Assembly: GCF_026340305.1 (NCBI RefSeq)
Contig: NZ_JAPEPI010000003.1
Location: 434,001-498,000, forward strand
DNA: 64,000 nt
Source of the DNA: Streptomyces sp. NBC_01381
Lineage (GTDB): Bacteria > Actinomycetota > Actinomycetes > Streptomycetales > Streptomycetaceae
Direction: 5' to 3'
Below, in pieces: positions 8,708 to 17,344 of this stretch (positions are counted from its first letter, which is position 1; the number at the start of each line of letters is the position of its first letter). The notes beneath the pieces were generated by a model, which saw only the letters and a program-made list of their open reading frames with translations, did not search any database and had not been told where the DNA came from. The translations under genes were made by a program, and so were the position numbers.

Positions 8708-9652
8708 GTGAACTTCCTGCTCTCGATCGCATTCGTGCTGACCTGGAGCTCCGGCTTCATCGGGGCCAAGCTGGGCGCGGGCAGCGCGTCCGCCGTGACG
8801 GTCCTGATGTGGAGATTCCTGCCGCTGGCACTGGTGCTCGCGGTCGTCGCCCTCACCCTGGCCCGGGCGTCCTGGCGCGGATTCACCGCGCGCGACGCCG
8901 TGCGGCAGGCGGCCGTCGGGGCGCTGTCGCAGAGCGGCTATCTGCTCACCGTGTACTACGCGATCCAGCTCGGCGTCTCCAGCGGCACGACCGCCCTGAT
9001 CGACGGCACCCAGCCGCTGGTGGCGGGCGCGCTGGCCGGTCCGCTGCTCGGCCAGTACGTCTCGCGCACCCAGTGGGTCGGCCTGGGGCTCGGTGTGGCC
9101 GGGGTCGCCATCGTGACGGCGGCGGACGCGACGGGGGGCACCGATGCGCCCTGGTGGGCCTACCTGGTGCCGTTCCTCGGGATGTTCTCGCTGGTGGCGG
9201 CGACCTTCCTGGACCGCCGTTCCCCCCGTCCGGTCGCCCCCGCGGTCGCGATGACGGTCCACTGCGTCACCAGCGCCGTCGTCTTCACGGCGCTCGCGGT
9301 GGCCGCGGGCGCCGCGACGCCGCCCGCGGAGGCGTCGTTCTGGGTGGCGATCAGCTGGCTCGTGACGCTGTCCACCTTCGGCGGGTACGGGCTCTACTGG
9401 CTGATCCTGCGGTGCTCCGGGGTCACGCAGGTCAACACGCTCATGTTCCTCATGGCGCCGGTCACCGCGCTGTGGGGTGCCCTCATGTTCGGCGAACCCT
9501 TCGGCGTACAGACGGTGTTGGGGCTCGCGGTCGGGCTCGCGGCGGTCGCGGTCGTGCACCGGGGGAAGGGAGCGAGCCGGGGGAAGAGTGCGGCGGTGAC
9601 GGTGACGGTGGCCTGCTCGCCGCCTCAGTCCGCCAGCCGGAAGTCCGCGTAG
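8708..9652 (+). CDS. DMT superfamily (EamA) transporter
   Basis: 314 residues from the GTG at 8708, preceded by GGAGGGACGCC. About ten hydrophobic segments arranged as two EamA repeats are visible, with WSSGFIGAKLGAGSA in the first segment and YWLILRCSGVTQVNTLMFL followed by APVTALWGALMFGE in the second half, the usual EamA signature. Such proteins export amino acids, metabolites or drugs. Divergence from a TetR gene through a palindromic operator suggests ligand-induced export. The 3' end overlaps the convergent cupin gene by 28 bases. Confidence 0.88.
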   Translation: MNFLLSIAFVLTWSSGFIGAKLGAGSASAVTVLMWRFLPLALVLAVVALTLARASWRGFTARDAVRQAAVGALSQSGYLLTVYYAIQLGVSSGTTALIDGTQPLVAGALAGPLLGQYVSRTQWVGLGLGVAGVAIVTAADATGGTDAPWWAYLVPFLGMFSLVAATFLDRRSPRPVAPAVAMTVHCVTSAVVFTALAVAAGAATPPAEASFWVAISWLVTLSTFGGYGLYWLILRCSGVTQVNTLMFLMAPVTALWGALMFGEPFGVQTVLGLAVGLAAVAVVHRGKGASRGKSAAVTVTVACSPPQSASRKSA

Positions 9653-10071
9653 TCGAAGCCGGGCGACACTATGCAGCTCACCAGGACCGGTTCGTCACCG
9701 GCGGGGCGCGCCGACTGCCACATGCCGCCGGGGACCAGGGCCTGCGGACGCTCGCCGTCCTCTATGGAGGAGCCCATCCGTATCGGCTCCGTGCCCTCCT
9801 TCGGGAGCTCGCCGTCGCCGCCGATGAGCAGATCGAGGGGGCCGCCGCGGTGCCACAGCCAGATCTCGTCGGAGCGCACCACGTGCCAGGCGGATTCCTC
9901 GCCCGGGCAGAGCAGGAAGTAGATGGCGGTGGCCGCCGCCCGCTCACCGGGGTATCCGGTCGGCGTGAAGGTGTGGTGCGCCCGCCACGTCTCGACGAAC
10001 CAGCCACCCTCCGGATGCCGCTGCATGCCCAACTTGCGGGCCAGGAAAGGGCGTTCACTCGCGTCATTCAT
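9625..10071 (-). CDS. Cupin-fold protein of the DUF985 family
   Basis: 148 residues from the ATG at 10071. The opening LGMQRHPEGGWFVETWRA and the following RAAATAIYFLL, HVVRSDEIWLWHRGGPLDLL and SCIVSPGFDYADFRL are characteristic of the DUF985 cupin family. Its function is unsettled (sugar epimerase-like or small-molecule binding). The start overlaps by ATGA with the stop of a broken AsnC-like frame upstream (10068), so it was once translationally coupled to that gene. The 3' end runs 28 bases into the convergent DMT exporter. Confidence 0.85.
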   Translation of the reverse strand: MNDASERPFLARKLGMQRHPEGGWFVETWRAHHTFTPTGYPGERAAATAIYFLLCPGEESAWHVVRSDEIWLWHRGGPLDLLIGGDGELPKEGTEPIRMGSSIEDGERPQALVPGGMWQSARPAGDEPVLVSCIVSPGFDYADFRLAD

Positions 10072-10260
10072 GCGTACTCTCCGTTCCAGAGATCTATGGG
10101 CACGAACCCGACGGCCGCGGCCCCCCGCGTCCAGGAGACGGCCCATGAGCTTGACCGCACGCAGCGCGACCGCACGGTCGACGATACGCAGATGGGGCAG
10201 CGCGTGCGCGAGACGCACCTCAAGCGCCTGCACGTCGCCCAGCTGACCGCCGATGTGGTG
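10068..10260 (-). pseudogene. 3' fragment of a Lrp/AsnC-like regulator, frameshifted
   Basis: On the minus strand the text GDVQALEVRLAHALPHLRIV then DRAVALRAVKLMGRLLD resembles the C-terminal ligand-binding part of AsnC regulators. It is followed in another frame by AVGFVPIDLWNGEYA and a stop. The switch of frame falls at a run of six C on the plus strand (10121-10126), a plausible slippage site. The piece has no N-terminal DNA-binding part; its 5' side ends where an unrelated plus-strand fragment begins. Family assignment is tentative; the broken state is more certain than the identity. Confidence 0.45.
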
Positions 10261-10557
10261 GACCTGGCCGAGGAGGCGGCCACCGCGCTGTACGGGCCGG
10301 GCACCTTCGTACGGCTGCCGTCGCCGCTGATGGCGTCGGAGGACTTCGCCCGGGTGACCGCCGCGGTGCCGGGCGCGCAGCTGATGGTCAGTGCCAGGCC
10401 GCGGAGCGCCGGGGACGACGCGGCGTTCAACCACTCCGCGTACGCCGTCTTCGACGATGCCGCGCTGCCCATCGGCACGGCGCTGCTCGCGGAGCTTGCC
10501 GAGCGCGGCCTGGCGGCTCAGGGTGCCCGGACGGACGGCGCCCTCACGGAGGTGTGA
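10246..10557 (+). pseudogene. 3' fragment of an M20 family amidohydrolase/peptidase
   Basis: The frame reads VDLAEEAATALYGPGTFVRL, PSPLMASEDFARVTAAVPGA, then AAFNHSAYAVFDDAALPIG. This matches the last 90 or so residues of M20 amidohydrolases, including the metal-ligand region SEDF and the closing HS..F. Catalytic residues and the rest of the protein (about 300 residues) are absent and no proper start is present, so this is a remnant. It overlaps the convergent TetR gene by 14 bases. Its 5' limit meets the AsnC-like fragment, suggesting one deletion removed the 5' halves of a divergent pair. Confidence 0.65.
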
Positions 10558-11131
10558 GGAAGCCCTGCACGGTGGGCGCGTACCGCTCGGTGATCTCGGC
10601 GATCGGCGTGCCGCGCACATGCGGCCCGCGGGCGATGCCGTACATCACGCCCAGGCCGAGCAGCGTGCCCACCGCGAGCTCGGCGCGCAGCCCCGCGTCC
10701 GGTCCTTCGAGGCGTTCGCCGAGGCGCTGCGCCACCTGCGTACGGAAGTTGGTGCGCAGGATGTCGCCCTGTTCGCCGTGGAGCGGGGCGAAGACGATGC
10801 GCAGGATGGGGTCGGCGCCGTGCTCGGCCTGGCCGGTCAGCAGATGGTGGACCATGTGCCGGCCGAGCCCGGCGAGCGGCGCGTCCAGGAGGGCGTCGGT
10901 GTCGGTCTCGAAGGACATGATGCGGGCGAAGAGCGCGTCCTTGTTGCCGAAGTACTTGAGGATCAACGGAGGGCTCACACCGGCCCGTTCGGCCACGGCC
11001 CTGAGCGTGATGTCGGCGTGCGCGTGCCGGGCCAGGAGGTACCGGGCCGCCCGGATGATGGCGGCCTTGGTCCCCTCGGCGTCACGGCGGCCGTGGACCT
11101 CGGGGCAGGCGTCCGCTGTCGAGGCGGTCAT
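10544..11131 (-). CDS. TetR family regulator of the adjacent MFS exporter
   Basis: 195 residues from the ATG at 11131. The DNA-binding domain is at about 15-62 (AAIIRAARYLLARHAHADIT, then RAVAERAGVSPPLILKYFGN). The remainder is a helical ligand-binding domain. The start overlaps the stop of the MFS transporter by four bases (ATGA), so the two are translationally coupled with the regulator second. Likely it binds the repeated TTCACC/GGTGAA elements upstream of the exporter (12691-12745) and responds to an exported compound. Confidence 0.9.
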   Translation of the reverse strand: MTASTADACPEVHGRRDAEGTKAAIIRAARYLLARHAHADITLRAVAERAGVSPPLILKYFGNKDALFARIMSFETDTDALLDAPLAGLGRHMVHHLLTGQAEHGADPILRIVFAPLHGEQGDILRTNFRTQVAQRLGERLEGPDAGLRAELAVGTLLGLGVMYGIARGPHVRGTPIAEITERYAPTVQGFLTPP

Positions 11132-12615
11132 GGCGTCAGCTTCTCCCTTCCGGGGCCGTCCGCCGCCAGGGGGTCTGGCCGCCCTGCCGTCCGCTCCGGA
11201 CCGTCCGGTGCCTTCTCCGAGGGTATGGCCAGGGCCGTGGCGCAGGCGACGAGCGCGATGATTCCCGCCATCGCGAAGGCCAGTTGATAGCCGGGCAGGG
11301 TCGGCACCCGTAGCCCGTCCACGGTGGTGGCGTGCTGGACGAGCACGGCGGCGACCGCGGCACTGCACACGCTCTGCCCGATGGTGCGCATGAGCACGTT
11401 CACCCCGCTCGCGGACGCCGTCTGGGTCGGCGGCACGGCCCGCAGGATCAGGGTGGGGAGGGCCGAGTACGCGAAGGTGGTCCCGGTCGCGACCACGGCC
11501 GCGCCCAGGATGATCACCCACAGGTGGCGGCTGTCCACGATCCGTACGACATAGCCGAGCGCCATGACGGCACCGCCGATCGCCAGGGTCACGCGGGCGC
11601 CGTGGCGGGTGGAGACGCGGGCCGAGACGGGTGAGAGGACCAGCATGATCACTCCGTTGGGCAGCAGGCACAGGCCCGTCGCCACGATCGAGAGGCCGAG
11701 GCCGTAGCCGCTGGCGACGGGCGCCTGCACCAGCTGGGCGGTGACGAGGGAGTTGGCGTAGAAGGCGAACCCGGCCAGGAGCGCGGCCACATGGGGCAGC
11801 GCCACCCGCCGCCCGGCCGCCAGGCGCAGGTCCACCAGCGGCTGCTCCGCCCGCAGTTGCTGTCGCCACCACACGGACAGGATGACGACGGCCCCGGCGA
11901 ACAGGCCGATCACGGGCGCGCTGCTCCACCCCCACTGCCCGCCCTGGGACACGGCGAGCAGCAGACAGACGAGCCCGGCCGCGAGCCCAAGGGCGCCCCA
12001 GGTGTCGAACCGGCCCGGCGAGCGCACCGGCGACTCGGCCACGGTCCACCAGGCGAGGGCGAGCCCGATGGCGCCCAGCGCGCTCGTGGCCCAGAACATG
12101 GCGTGCCAGTCGGCGTACTGCACGATCAGCGCGGCGAGCGGCAGGCCGAGCGCCGCCCCGACGCCGACCGTCGAGCTCATCAGGGCCACGGCGGATCCGG
12201 TGCGCTCCGGCGGCAGTTCGTCCCGCAGGATGCTGATCGAGAGCGGCACGACCGCGGCCGCCGCGCCCTGCAGCGCACGGGCCGCGATCAGCACCCGGAT
12301 GTCCGAGGTCAGCGCGCAGAGCACCGACCCCGCGGTCATCAGGCCGAGCGCGGCGAGGAGCACCCGCCGCTTGCCGTACATGTCGCCGGCCCTGCCGAGC
12401 ACGGGCGTGAGGACCGCACCGGCCAGGAGCGTGGCGGTGACGAGCCAGGACACCGCGCCCGGTGAACTGCCTGTCAGCCGCGGCAGATCGGGGAGCAGCG
12501 GTACGACCACCGTCTGCATGACCGCCATGAGGATGCCGCCGAAGGCCAGCACGGGAACGGTCAGTCGGGTGCATGTGCCCGTGCGTTCTCCGGCGGATAT
12601 CGGGACAAGCTTCAT
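11128..12615 (-). CDS. MFS drug/metabolite exporter, DHA2 (14-TM) type
   Basis: 495 residues from the ATG at 12615, preceded by GGAGCG six bases away. Fourteen or so hydrophobic segments are visible. The first carries PVLAFGGILMAVMQTVVVPL, and the loop GRAGDMYGKRRVLLAALGLM is the conserved MFS motif A. SSTVGVGAALGLPLAALIVQ in segment 5 corresponds to the antiporter motif C. The family uses the proton gradient to expel drugs or secondary metabolites. It is co-transcribed with the TetR gene that follows. Confidence 0.9.
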   Translation of the reverse strand: MKLVPISAGERTGTCTRLTVPVLAFGGILMAVMQTVVVPLLPDLPRLTGSSPGAVSWLVTATLLAGAVLTPVLGRAGDMYGKRRVLLAALGLMTAGSVLCALTSDIRVLIAARALQGAAAAVVPLSISILRDELPPERTGSAVALMSSTVGVGAALGLPLAALIVQYADWHAMFWATSALGAIGLALAWWTVAESPVRSPGRFDTWGALGLAAGLVCLLLAVSQGGQWGWSSAPVIGLFAGAVVILSVWWRQQLRAEQPLVDLRLAAGRRVALPHVAALLAGFAFYANSLVTAQLVQAPVASGYGLGLSIVATGLCLLPNGVIMLVLSPVSARVSTRHGARVTLAIGGAVMALGYVVRIVDSRHLWVIILGAAVVATGTTFAYSALPTLILRAVPPTQTASASGVNVLMRTIGQSVCSAAVAAVLVQHATTVDGLRVPTLPGYQLAFAMAGIIALVACATALAIPSEKAPDGPERTAGRPDPLAADGPGREKLTP

Positions 12616-12690
12616 GATCGCTCCAGCTCGGGCGCGAAGGGGGAGGGAAGTAGGCAGGTAACCGGGGAGGAATGAATACAGAAGAAGCGA

Positions 12691-12745
12691 GGTGAATGCG
12701 AATTCACCATAGCGGGTGAATGGGCTTTCACTACTGGTGAGTTCG
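12691..12745. promoter_or_regulatory. Cluster of TTCACC/GGTGAA inverted repeats upstream of MFS-tetR
   Basis: GGTGAAT (12691-12697) pairs with ATTCACC (12702-12708); the same TTCACC (12703-12708) also pairs with GGTGAA (12715-12720) across ATAGCG; a weaker TTCAC...GTGAG follows at about 12727-12740. Three alternating half-sites at regular spacing, about 75-125 bases before the MFS start, look like a cooperative TetR operator. It may also affect the divergent oxidoreductase gene. Confidence 0.65.
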
Positions 12746-12851
12746 GATACGCGATCCAGCCACTCGCGAGTACACGGCATCAGCGAAGAAGAGCCAACGC
12801 CCTTGTGTTCACTGGACTTTGCCCTTCGCCGAAGGTCGCGAGTCAGCCATA

Positions 12852-13748
12852 ATGCCGACCATGAAGAGACTGCGAATGGGCCTTGTCGGCACGGGCCCCT
12901 GGGCCTCGTCCACACATGCTCCCGCGCTCGCCGCGCACCCGGACGTGGAGCTCGGCGGCGTGTGGGGCCGCCGCCCCGAGGCGGCGGCCGCGCTCGCCTC
13001 GGCGCACGAGGTCCCTGCGTACGCCGAGGTGGACGAACTCTTCGCCGTGAGCGACGCCGTGGCCTTCGCGGTACCCCCGGACGTGCAGGCGCCGCTGGCC
13101 GCGCGGGCCGCGGCGGCGGGCTGTCATCTGCTCCTGGACAAGCCGGTGGCGACGTCGGTGGCCGCGGCGCGCGACCTCGCGGCGGCGGCCGACGCGGCCG
13201 GGGTGGCGTCCGTCGTCTTCTTCACGCTGCGCTTCGCCGCGCCGACCTCGGACTGGGTGGCCCGGCAGGCGGCGACCGGCGGCTGGTTCACCGGCCGCGC
13301 GGAGTGGTACGGCTCGTTCTACGCACCCGACGGGAGCAGCCCGTTCGACTCACCATGGCGTGCCCGGCGGGGCGGCCTGTGGGACGTCGGCCCGCACGCC
13401 CTGTCGATGCTGGTGCCGTTGCTCGGAGATGTCACCGCGGTTACGGCCGCGGCGGGCCCCGCGGACACGGTCCACCTGGTCCTGCGGCATTCCGGCGGGG
13501 CGTCGAGCACGGCGGCGCTGAGCCTGACGGCGCCCGCGAAAGCGTCGGGCGTGACCGTGGAACTGCGCGGTGAGGCGGGTACGACCCTTATGCCTTCGGG
13601 AGGCGGGTCGCTCGACGCGTTTCGGTCGGCGGTCGACGCGCTCGTGGCGGCCGCGGGCTCCGGCCGACCGCACGCCTGTGACGTGCGATTCGGGTTGCGC
13701 GTGACGGAAATCCTGGCCGACGCGGAGGAGCAACTGCCCGCCGGATGA
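12852..13748 (+). CDS. Gfo/Idh/MocA family oxidoreductase
   Basis: 298 residues from the ATG at 12852; ATG at 12861 is nearly as good and 12819 is possible. The N-terminal Rossmann fold begins GLVGTGPWASSTHAP (dinucleotide binding). LLLDKPVATS is the family's EKP motif with Asp in place of Glu, and LWDVGPHALSML holds the usual catalytic histidine. Members oxidise or reduce sugars, inositols or related compounds with NAD(P). The protein is somewhat shorter than the usual 330-350 residues. The neighbouring genes give no pathway. Confidence 0.88.
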   Translation: MPTMKRLRMGLVGTGPWASSTHAPALAAHPDVELGGVWGRRPEAAAALASAHEVPAYAEVDELFAVSDAVAFAVPPDVQAPLAARAAAAGCHLLLDKPVATSVAAARDLAAAADAAGVASVVFFTLRFAAPTSDWVARQAATGGWFTGRAEWYGSFYAPDGSSPFDSPWRARRGGLWDVGPHALSMLVPLLGDVTAVTAAAGPADTVHLVLRHSGGASSTAALSLTAPAKASGVTVELRGEAGTTLMPSGGGSLDAFRSAVDALVAAAGSGRPHACDVRFGLRVTEILADAEEQLPAG

Positions 13749-14202
13749 GCCGTCCGGACCGTGCGATTTCCGCCCGTGGACAACCGCGGGCGGCCGGTAC
13801 CGTGGCCGCTACGTAATGGCGAGTGACGGCACCGGCCGCAGCCAGTGGACCCAGGGAACCGTTCGGAGAAGTGTTGCGTCGTAGGCCCGGACTGCGACGT
13901 TTCCGACCACACGCATCGGAATACGAACAACCGATCCATACTCTTCCCGCTACGGCCCAATGGGCCTAGGGGGTACCCAACGCCGAGGAATTTCAGCCAA
14001 TTTCAAGCTCCCCGGTCAAGATGCCCCACAGTTGTGTCCGCGTGCCCACCGACGATCGAACTCGCAGGTCGGTGGTCCCGCGCTGACCATGATGCCGTAC
14101 GCACTGATCGTTTTTCTTCGGGCAATCTTTACTACCAAAGCCGCTAGGAATATTTAGACTGCTGATGCTCAACTCGGCGTGTACCCAGAGGGATTACCCA
14201 CC
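13749..14202. other. Intergenic region upstream of the XRE regulator
   Basis: 454 bases, with a GC content visibly lower after 13860 than the flanks, as expected for promoter DNA. A weak hairpin (CCGCCCG 13770-13776 with CGGGCGG 13787-13793) lies just after the oxidoreductase stop and could end its transcript, but no T run follows. A 65-codon frame at 13960-14157 lacks coding bias and a ribosome-binding site and I do not count it as a gene. Confidence 0.5.
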
Positions 14203-15024
14203 ATGAACAAGACGGCGCTGCGCGCTCTGCTCCGCGAACGACGCGCCCTCATCGCCCCCGAATCGCACGGCTTCAGCCGCCCCACGGGCCAGGGGCGGCG
14301 CGCCCGCGGGCTCTCGCAGCATCAGGTGGACCAACTGCTGCACCGGACGATCGGGACGTATCACCGCCTGGAGTCGGGCAGTTACCCCAATCCGCCCACC
14401 TCCCTGCTCCGGGACGTGGCACGGCTCTTCGGGTTGAACGAACAGGAGTGGGTCTCGCTCTGCAGGTACGCGCTGCTGCAGGAGCCGCCGGGGCCGTTGC
14501 ATCAGTCTTCGGGCAAGGAGATCCCCGGGGTCTGGCAGGAGGCGGTCGAGAGCATCGGGCACATGGCGTACGTCACCGACGCGTCGTGGGACATGCTCGC
14601 CTACAACAAGCCGTTCGCCGATCTGTTCACCAACGGGGTCGTTCCCACCAACACGATGCGGTGGATGCTCCTGGACTCCGGCGGCCGCGAAGCCCTGACG
14701 GACTGGCACACGGCCTGGGCCCCGATGGTGCTGCCTCAACTGCGCGCCGCGCTCGCGTCCCGGCCGGACGACGAGGTGCTGCGCCAGATAGAGAAGGAAG
14801 TACTCGAAGACGCCGAGGCCGCTCCCCTCTACGAAGCCAGTGAGTTCTTCTCACATCCCGATGGCGACGAACGTCCCCTGCGCCACGCTCAACAGGGGCC
14901 CGGCTGGCTCACCATGTGTGCGGCGCAGCCCATGACGGCACCCGGCTCACGGCTGATCATCATGGTGTTCAACCCGGGCGAGAAGCGGGCCCACACCCGC
15001 GCCCCCATGCTGCGGGCCCACTGA
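14203..15024 (+). CDS. XRE family regulator with MmyB-like ligand domain
   Basis: 273 residues. The helix-turn-helix is at about 28-80 (RARGLSQHQVDQLLHRTIGT, then YHRLESGSYPNPP and VARLFGLNEQEW). From about residue 105 the protein shows the MmyB-like (PAS-related) region seen in many Streptomyces XRE regulators: AYVTDASWDMLAYNKPFADL, NTMRWMLLD, LRAALASRPDD, near-terminal SRLIIMVFNPGE. These domains are thought to bind fatty acids or similar small molecules. It lies 115 bases upstream of the type III polyketide synthase in the same direction, so it is a candidate controller of that gene. Confidence 0.9.
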   Translation: MNKTALRALLRERRALIAPESHGFSRPTGQGRRARGLSQHQVDQLLHRTIGTYHRLESGSYPNPPTSLLRDVARLFGLNEQEWVSLCRYALLQEPPGPLHQSSGKEIPGVWQEAVESIGHMAYVTDASWDMLAYNKPFADLFTNGVVPTNTMRWMLLDSGGREALTDWHTAWAPMVLPQLRAALASRPDDEVLRQIEKEVLEDAEAAPLYEASEFFSHPDGDERPLRHAQQGPGWLTMCAAQPMTAPGSRLIIMVFNPGEKRAHTRAPMLRAH

Positions 15025-15139
15025 CGGCACGTCATATCTCCCAATCCTCCGGCTTTCGGGTAGGGGACCAGTTCAGCGCGGTGAAGTACGTTGTGCCGCA
15101 CGTCCCCCCACTCCGATCCAGCCCCCGTGGGAGTCACCC

Positions 15140-16180
15140 GTGCCCGCCTATGTGTCAAGACCCCAGACCGTCTTCGGTGAACAAAAGATCACCACCGCCG
15201 AAATCGCGGACGATATACGTACGCACCACCCCGACCATCCTCGGCTCGGCGCGATCCTGCGCGCCGTGGGCAACTGCGGTGTGAGCACGCGCTTCTTCAC
15301 TCGCCCCATCGACTCCCCCGGCATCGCGGGCGCGGCCGACGTCGGTGTGCGGGCGGAGGCCGCTTTCCAGGACTCTCTCGTGATGGCGGAACGTGCCGCC
15401 CACGCGGCCCTCGATGCGGCGGGGCTGGCCGCGCAGGACATCGACGCGATCGTCACCGCCCATGTCACCGGCTGGGCCGTGCCCAACCTCGACGTACAGC
15501 TCTGTGCCCGACTCGGTCTGCGCCCCACGGTGCGGCGCATCGCGCTGACGACCATGGCTTGTGCCGGGGGCGTCCAAGCCCTCATACGTGCCGCCGACCT
15601 CGTGGCAGTCCGCCCTGGCAGCAAGGTCCTCGTCGTGGCCGCGGAGGTCATATCCGCTGTCTACAACCACGCCGACACCAGCATCGAATCGATGATCTAC
15701 AAGGCGTTGTTCGGGGATTCCGCCGCCGCGACGGTCGTCACCAGCGAACCGGTCGGTACCGGGATGGCGATCGACGACAGCTTCGAGTACGTCCTGCCGG
15801 AGAGCCTGGACCGCTACCAAGGGCGTATCGCCACCGACGGATTCCACTTCGACTCCACCAAGAAGGCCGTGACCGCGGCGGACGACGTCCTGCCCGCGGT
15901 GCTGGCCTGGCAGGGTCCGCACAAGCCCGACTTCGCGGTGATCCACCCCGGCAGCCCCCGCATCATCGCCGACACCGCCACCGCCCTCGGCCTCACCGCC
16001 CACGACGCCCGGCACTCCACCGACACCCTCGCCGACGAGGGCAACCTCGGCGGCGTCAGCATCCTGCGGGTCCTGGAGAGAACGCACACCGACCCGCCCG
16101 CCGACGGCGCCCGCGGCGTCACCGTCGCCTTCGGGCCCGGCTTCGCCACCGCCGGGCTGCGCTGCCACTGGCACGCATAG
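15140..16180 (+). CDS. Type III polyketide synthase (chalcone/stilbene synthase family)
   Basis: 346 residues. The catalytic triad of type III polyketide synthases is complete: Cys141 in TTMACAGGVQALIRAADL, His269 in AVIHPGSPRII and Asn302 in DEGNLGGVSILRVLE. FGDSAAATVV and closing AFGPGFATAGL are also family motifs. The enzyme condenses malonyl-CoA-type extender units onto a CoA-bound starter; the product cannot be inferred. The active-site Cys follows MA rather than the LG usual in RppA-like enzymes. No oxygenase, methyltransferase or P450 lies next to it, so it is an orphan apart from the XRE regulator upstream. A FabH-type ketosynthase is the alternative, but the Asn/His spacing and IHPGSP favour type III PKS. 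Confidence 0.85.
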   Translation: MPAYVSRPQTVFGEQKITTAEIADDIRTHHPDHPRLGAILRAVGNCGVSTRFFTRPIDSPGIAGAADVGVRAEAAFQDSLVMAERAAHAALDAAGLAAQDIDAIVTAHVTGWAVPNLDVQLCARLGLRPTVRRIALTTMACAGGVQALIRAADLVAVRPGSKVLVVAAEVISAVYNHADTSIESMIYKALFGDSAAATVVTSEPVGTGMAIDDSFEYVLPESLDRYQGRIATDGFHFDSTKKAVTAADDVLPAVLAWQGPHKPDFAVIHPGSPRIIADTATALGLTAHDARHSTDTLADEGNLGGVSILRVLERTHTDPPADGARGVTVAFGPGFATAGLRCHWHA

Positions 16181-16219
16181 CCACGAGCCCCCCATCCCCC
16201 TGGACATAGGCTCGCGTAC

Positions 16220-17344
16220 GTGAACCTCCACCCCCGGCAGCACACCGACATGCTCGTGACCGTCGCCGTCGCGCTGTTCGTCACCGTCGGCGCCCTCGTC
16301 GCCCTGGTGCGCGGCGAGGGGCCGGGGCGCTACGACGCACTGCCCTTCGTCATCCTCGTACTCACCTGCGGCGCCCTGCACTTCCGCACCACGCACCCGG
16401 TGGCGGTCGGCGTCCTCACGCTGGTCGGCACCGCCGCGTACTACCTGCTGTCCGCGACGGACGGGCCACTGCTGCTGGTCTTCGCCGTCGCGCTGTACGC
16501 GGTGTCGGCCGCCGGGCATCTCCTGGTGGCGGTCGTGCTCGCGGCGCTCGCGCTGGGCGGGGTGGGGTTCGGCTCCCTGCACAAGGCGAATCCCCCGATC
16601 GACGGCATCTCGCTGGTCCTGATGACCGGCTGGCTGGTCGCCGCGGTGGCGATCGGCGTGGTGTCACGGCAGCGGGCCGCCTATCTGCGCGAGGCGGAGG
16701 AACGGGTGGCGGGCGAGGAACGGCTGCGGATCGCCCGCGAGTTGCACGATGTCCTCGGCCACACGCTGTCCGTGATCAATGTGCAGGCGGCCGCCGCGCT
16801 GCACCGACTGGAGCGCGATCCGGCACAGGGCGCCGAGGCCCTGCGCACCATCAAGGACACCAGCCGCGAGGCGCTCACCGAGGTGCGGGCGGCGCTGGGA
16901 GTGCTCCGGGAGCGGGGCGAGGCCGCGCCGACCCGGCCGGCGCCCGAGCCCTCCCTCGCCCGGCTGCCCGAGCTGGCCGAGCGCGCCGAGCGGTCCGGTC
17001 TCACGCTGCGGACGGAGTCCGTGGGCGAGGCGCGGGCGCTGCCGGCCGGCATCGACGCGGCGGCGTTCCGCATCGTCCAGGAATCGGTCACCAATACGAT
17101 CCGGCACGCCCGGGCCAGGGCGGTGCTCGTGCGCGTGGAGTACGGCGAGCGCGGCCTCACCCTGTGCGTCCGGGACGACGGGGTGGCGCGGCCGCCGGTG
17201 CGGCAGGGCGACGGCAGCGGGATCCGCGGTATGCGGGCGCGCGCCGAGGAGGCGGGCGGCACGTTCAGCGCGGGCCGCGACTCCCAGGGTGGATTCCGGG
17301 TCGAGGCGGCCCTTCCGTACGACGGTGAAAGGCTGACGGCGTGA
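16220..17344 (+). CDS. Sensor histidine kinase, NarL/HisKA_3 type
   Basis: 374 residues from GTG. The first 150 residues hold about five or six membrane segments (VAVALFVTVGALVALV, AVALYAVSAAGHLLVAVVLA and others) without a large external domain. The HisKA_3 dimerisation helix is ERLRIARELHDVLGHTLSVI with the phosphoaccepting His in RELHDVLGH. The ATPase domain has FRIVQESVTNTIRHARA and DDGVARP plus GSGIRGMRARAEEAGG. The stop overlaps the regulator start by four bases (GTGA). Together they form a two-component system next to an MMPL exporter. Confidence 0.92.
   Translation: MNLHPRQHTDMLVTVAVALFVTVGALVALVRGEGPGRYDALPFVILVLTCGALHFRTTHPVAVGVLTLVGTAAYYLLSATDGPLLLVFAVALYAVSAAGHLLVAVVLAALALGGVGFGSLHKANPPIDGISLVLMTGWLVAAVAIGVVSRQRAAYLREAEERVAGEERLRIARELHDVLGHTLSVINVQAAAALHRLERDPAQGAEALRTIKDTSREALTEVRAALGVLRERGEAAPTRPAPEPSLARLPELAERAERSGLTLRTESVGEARALPAGIDAAAFRIVQESVTNTIRHARARAVLVRVEYGERGLTLCVRDDGVARPPVRQGDGSGIRGMRARAEEAGGTFSAGRDSQGGFRVEAALPYDGERLTA

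Noticed and set aside
13960..14157. 65-codon frame before the XRE gene
   Set aside because: No ribosome-binding site, no third-position GC bias, and it sits in promoter-like DNA.
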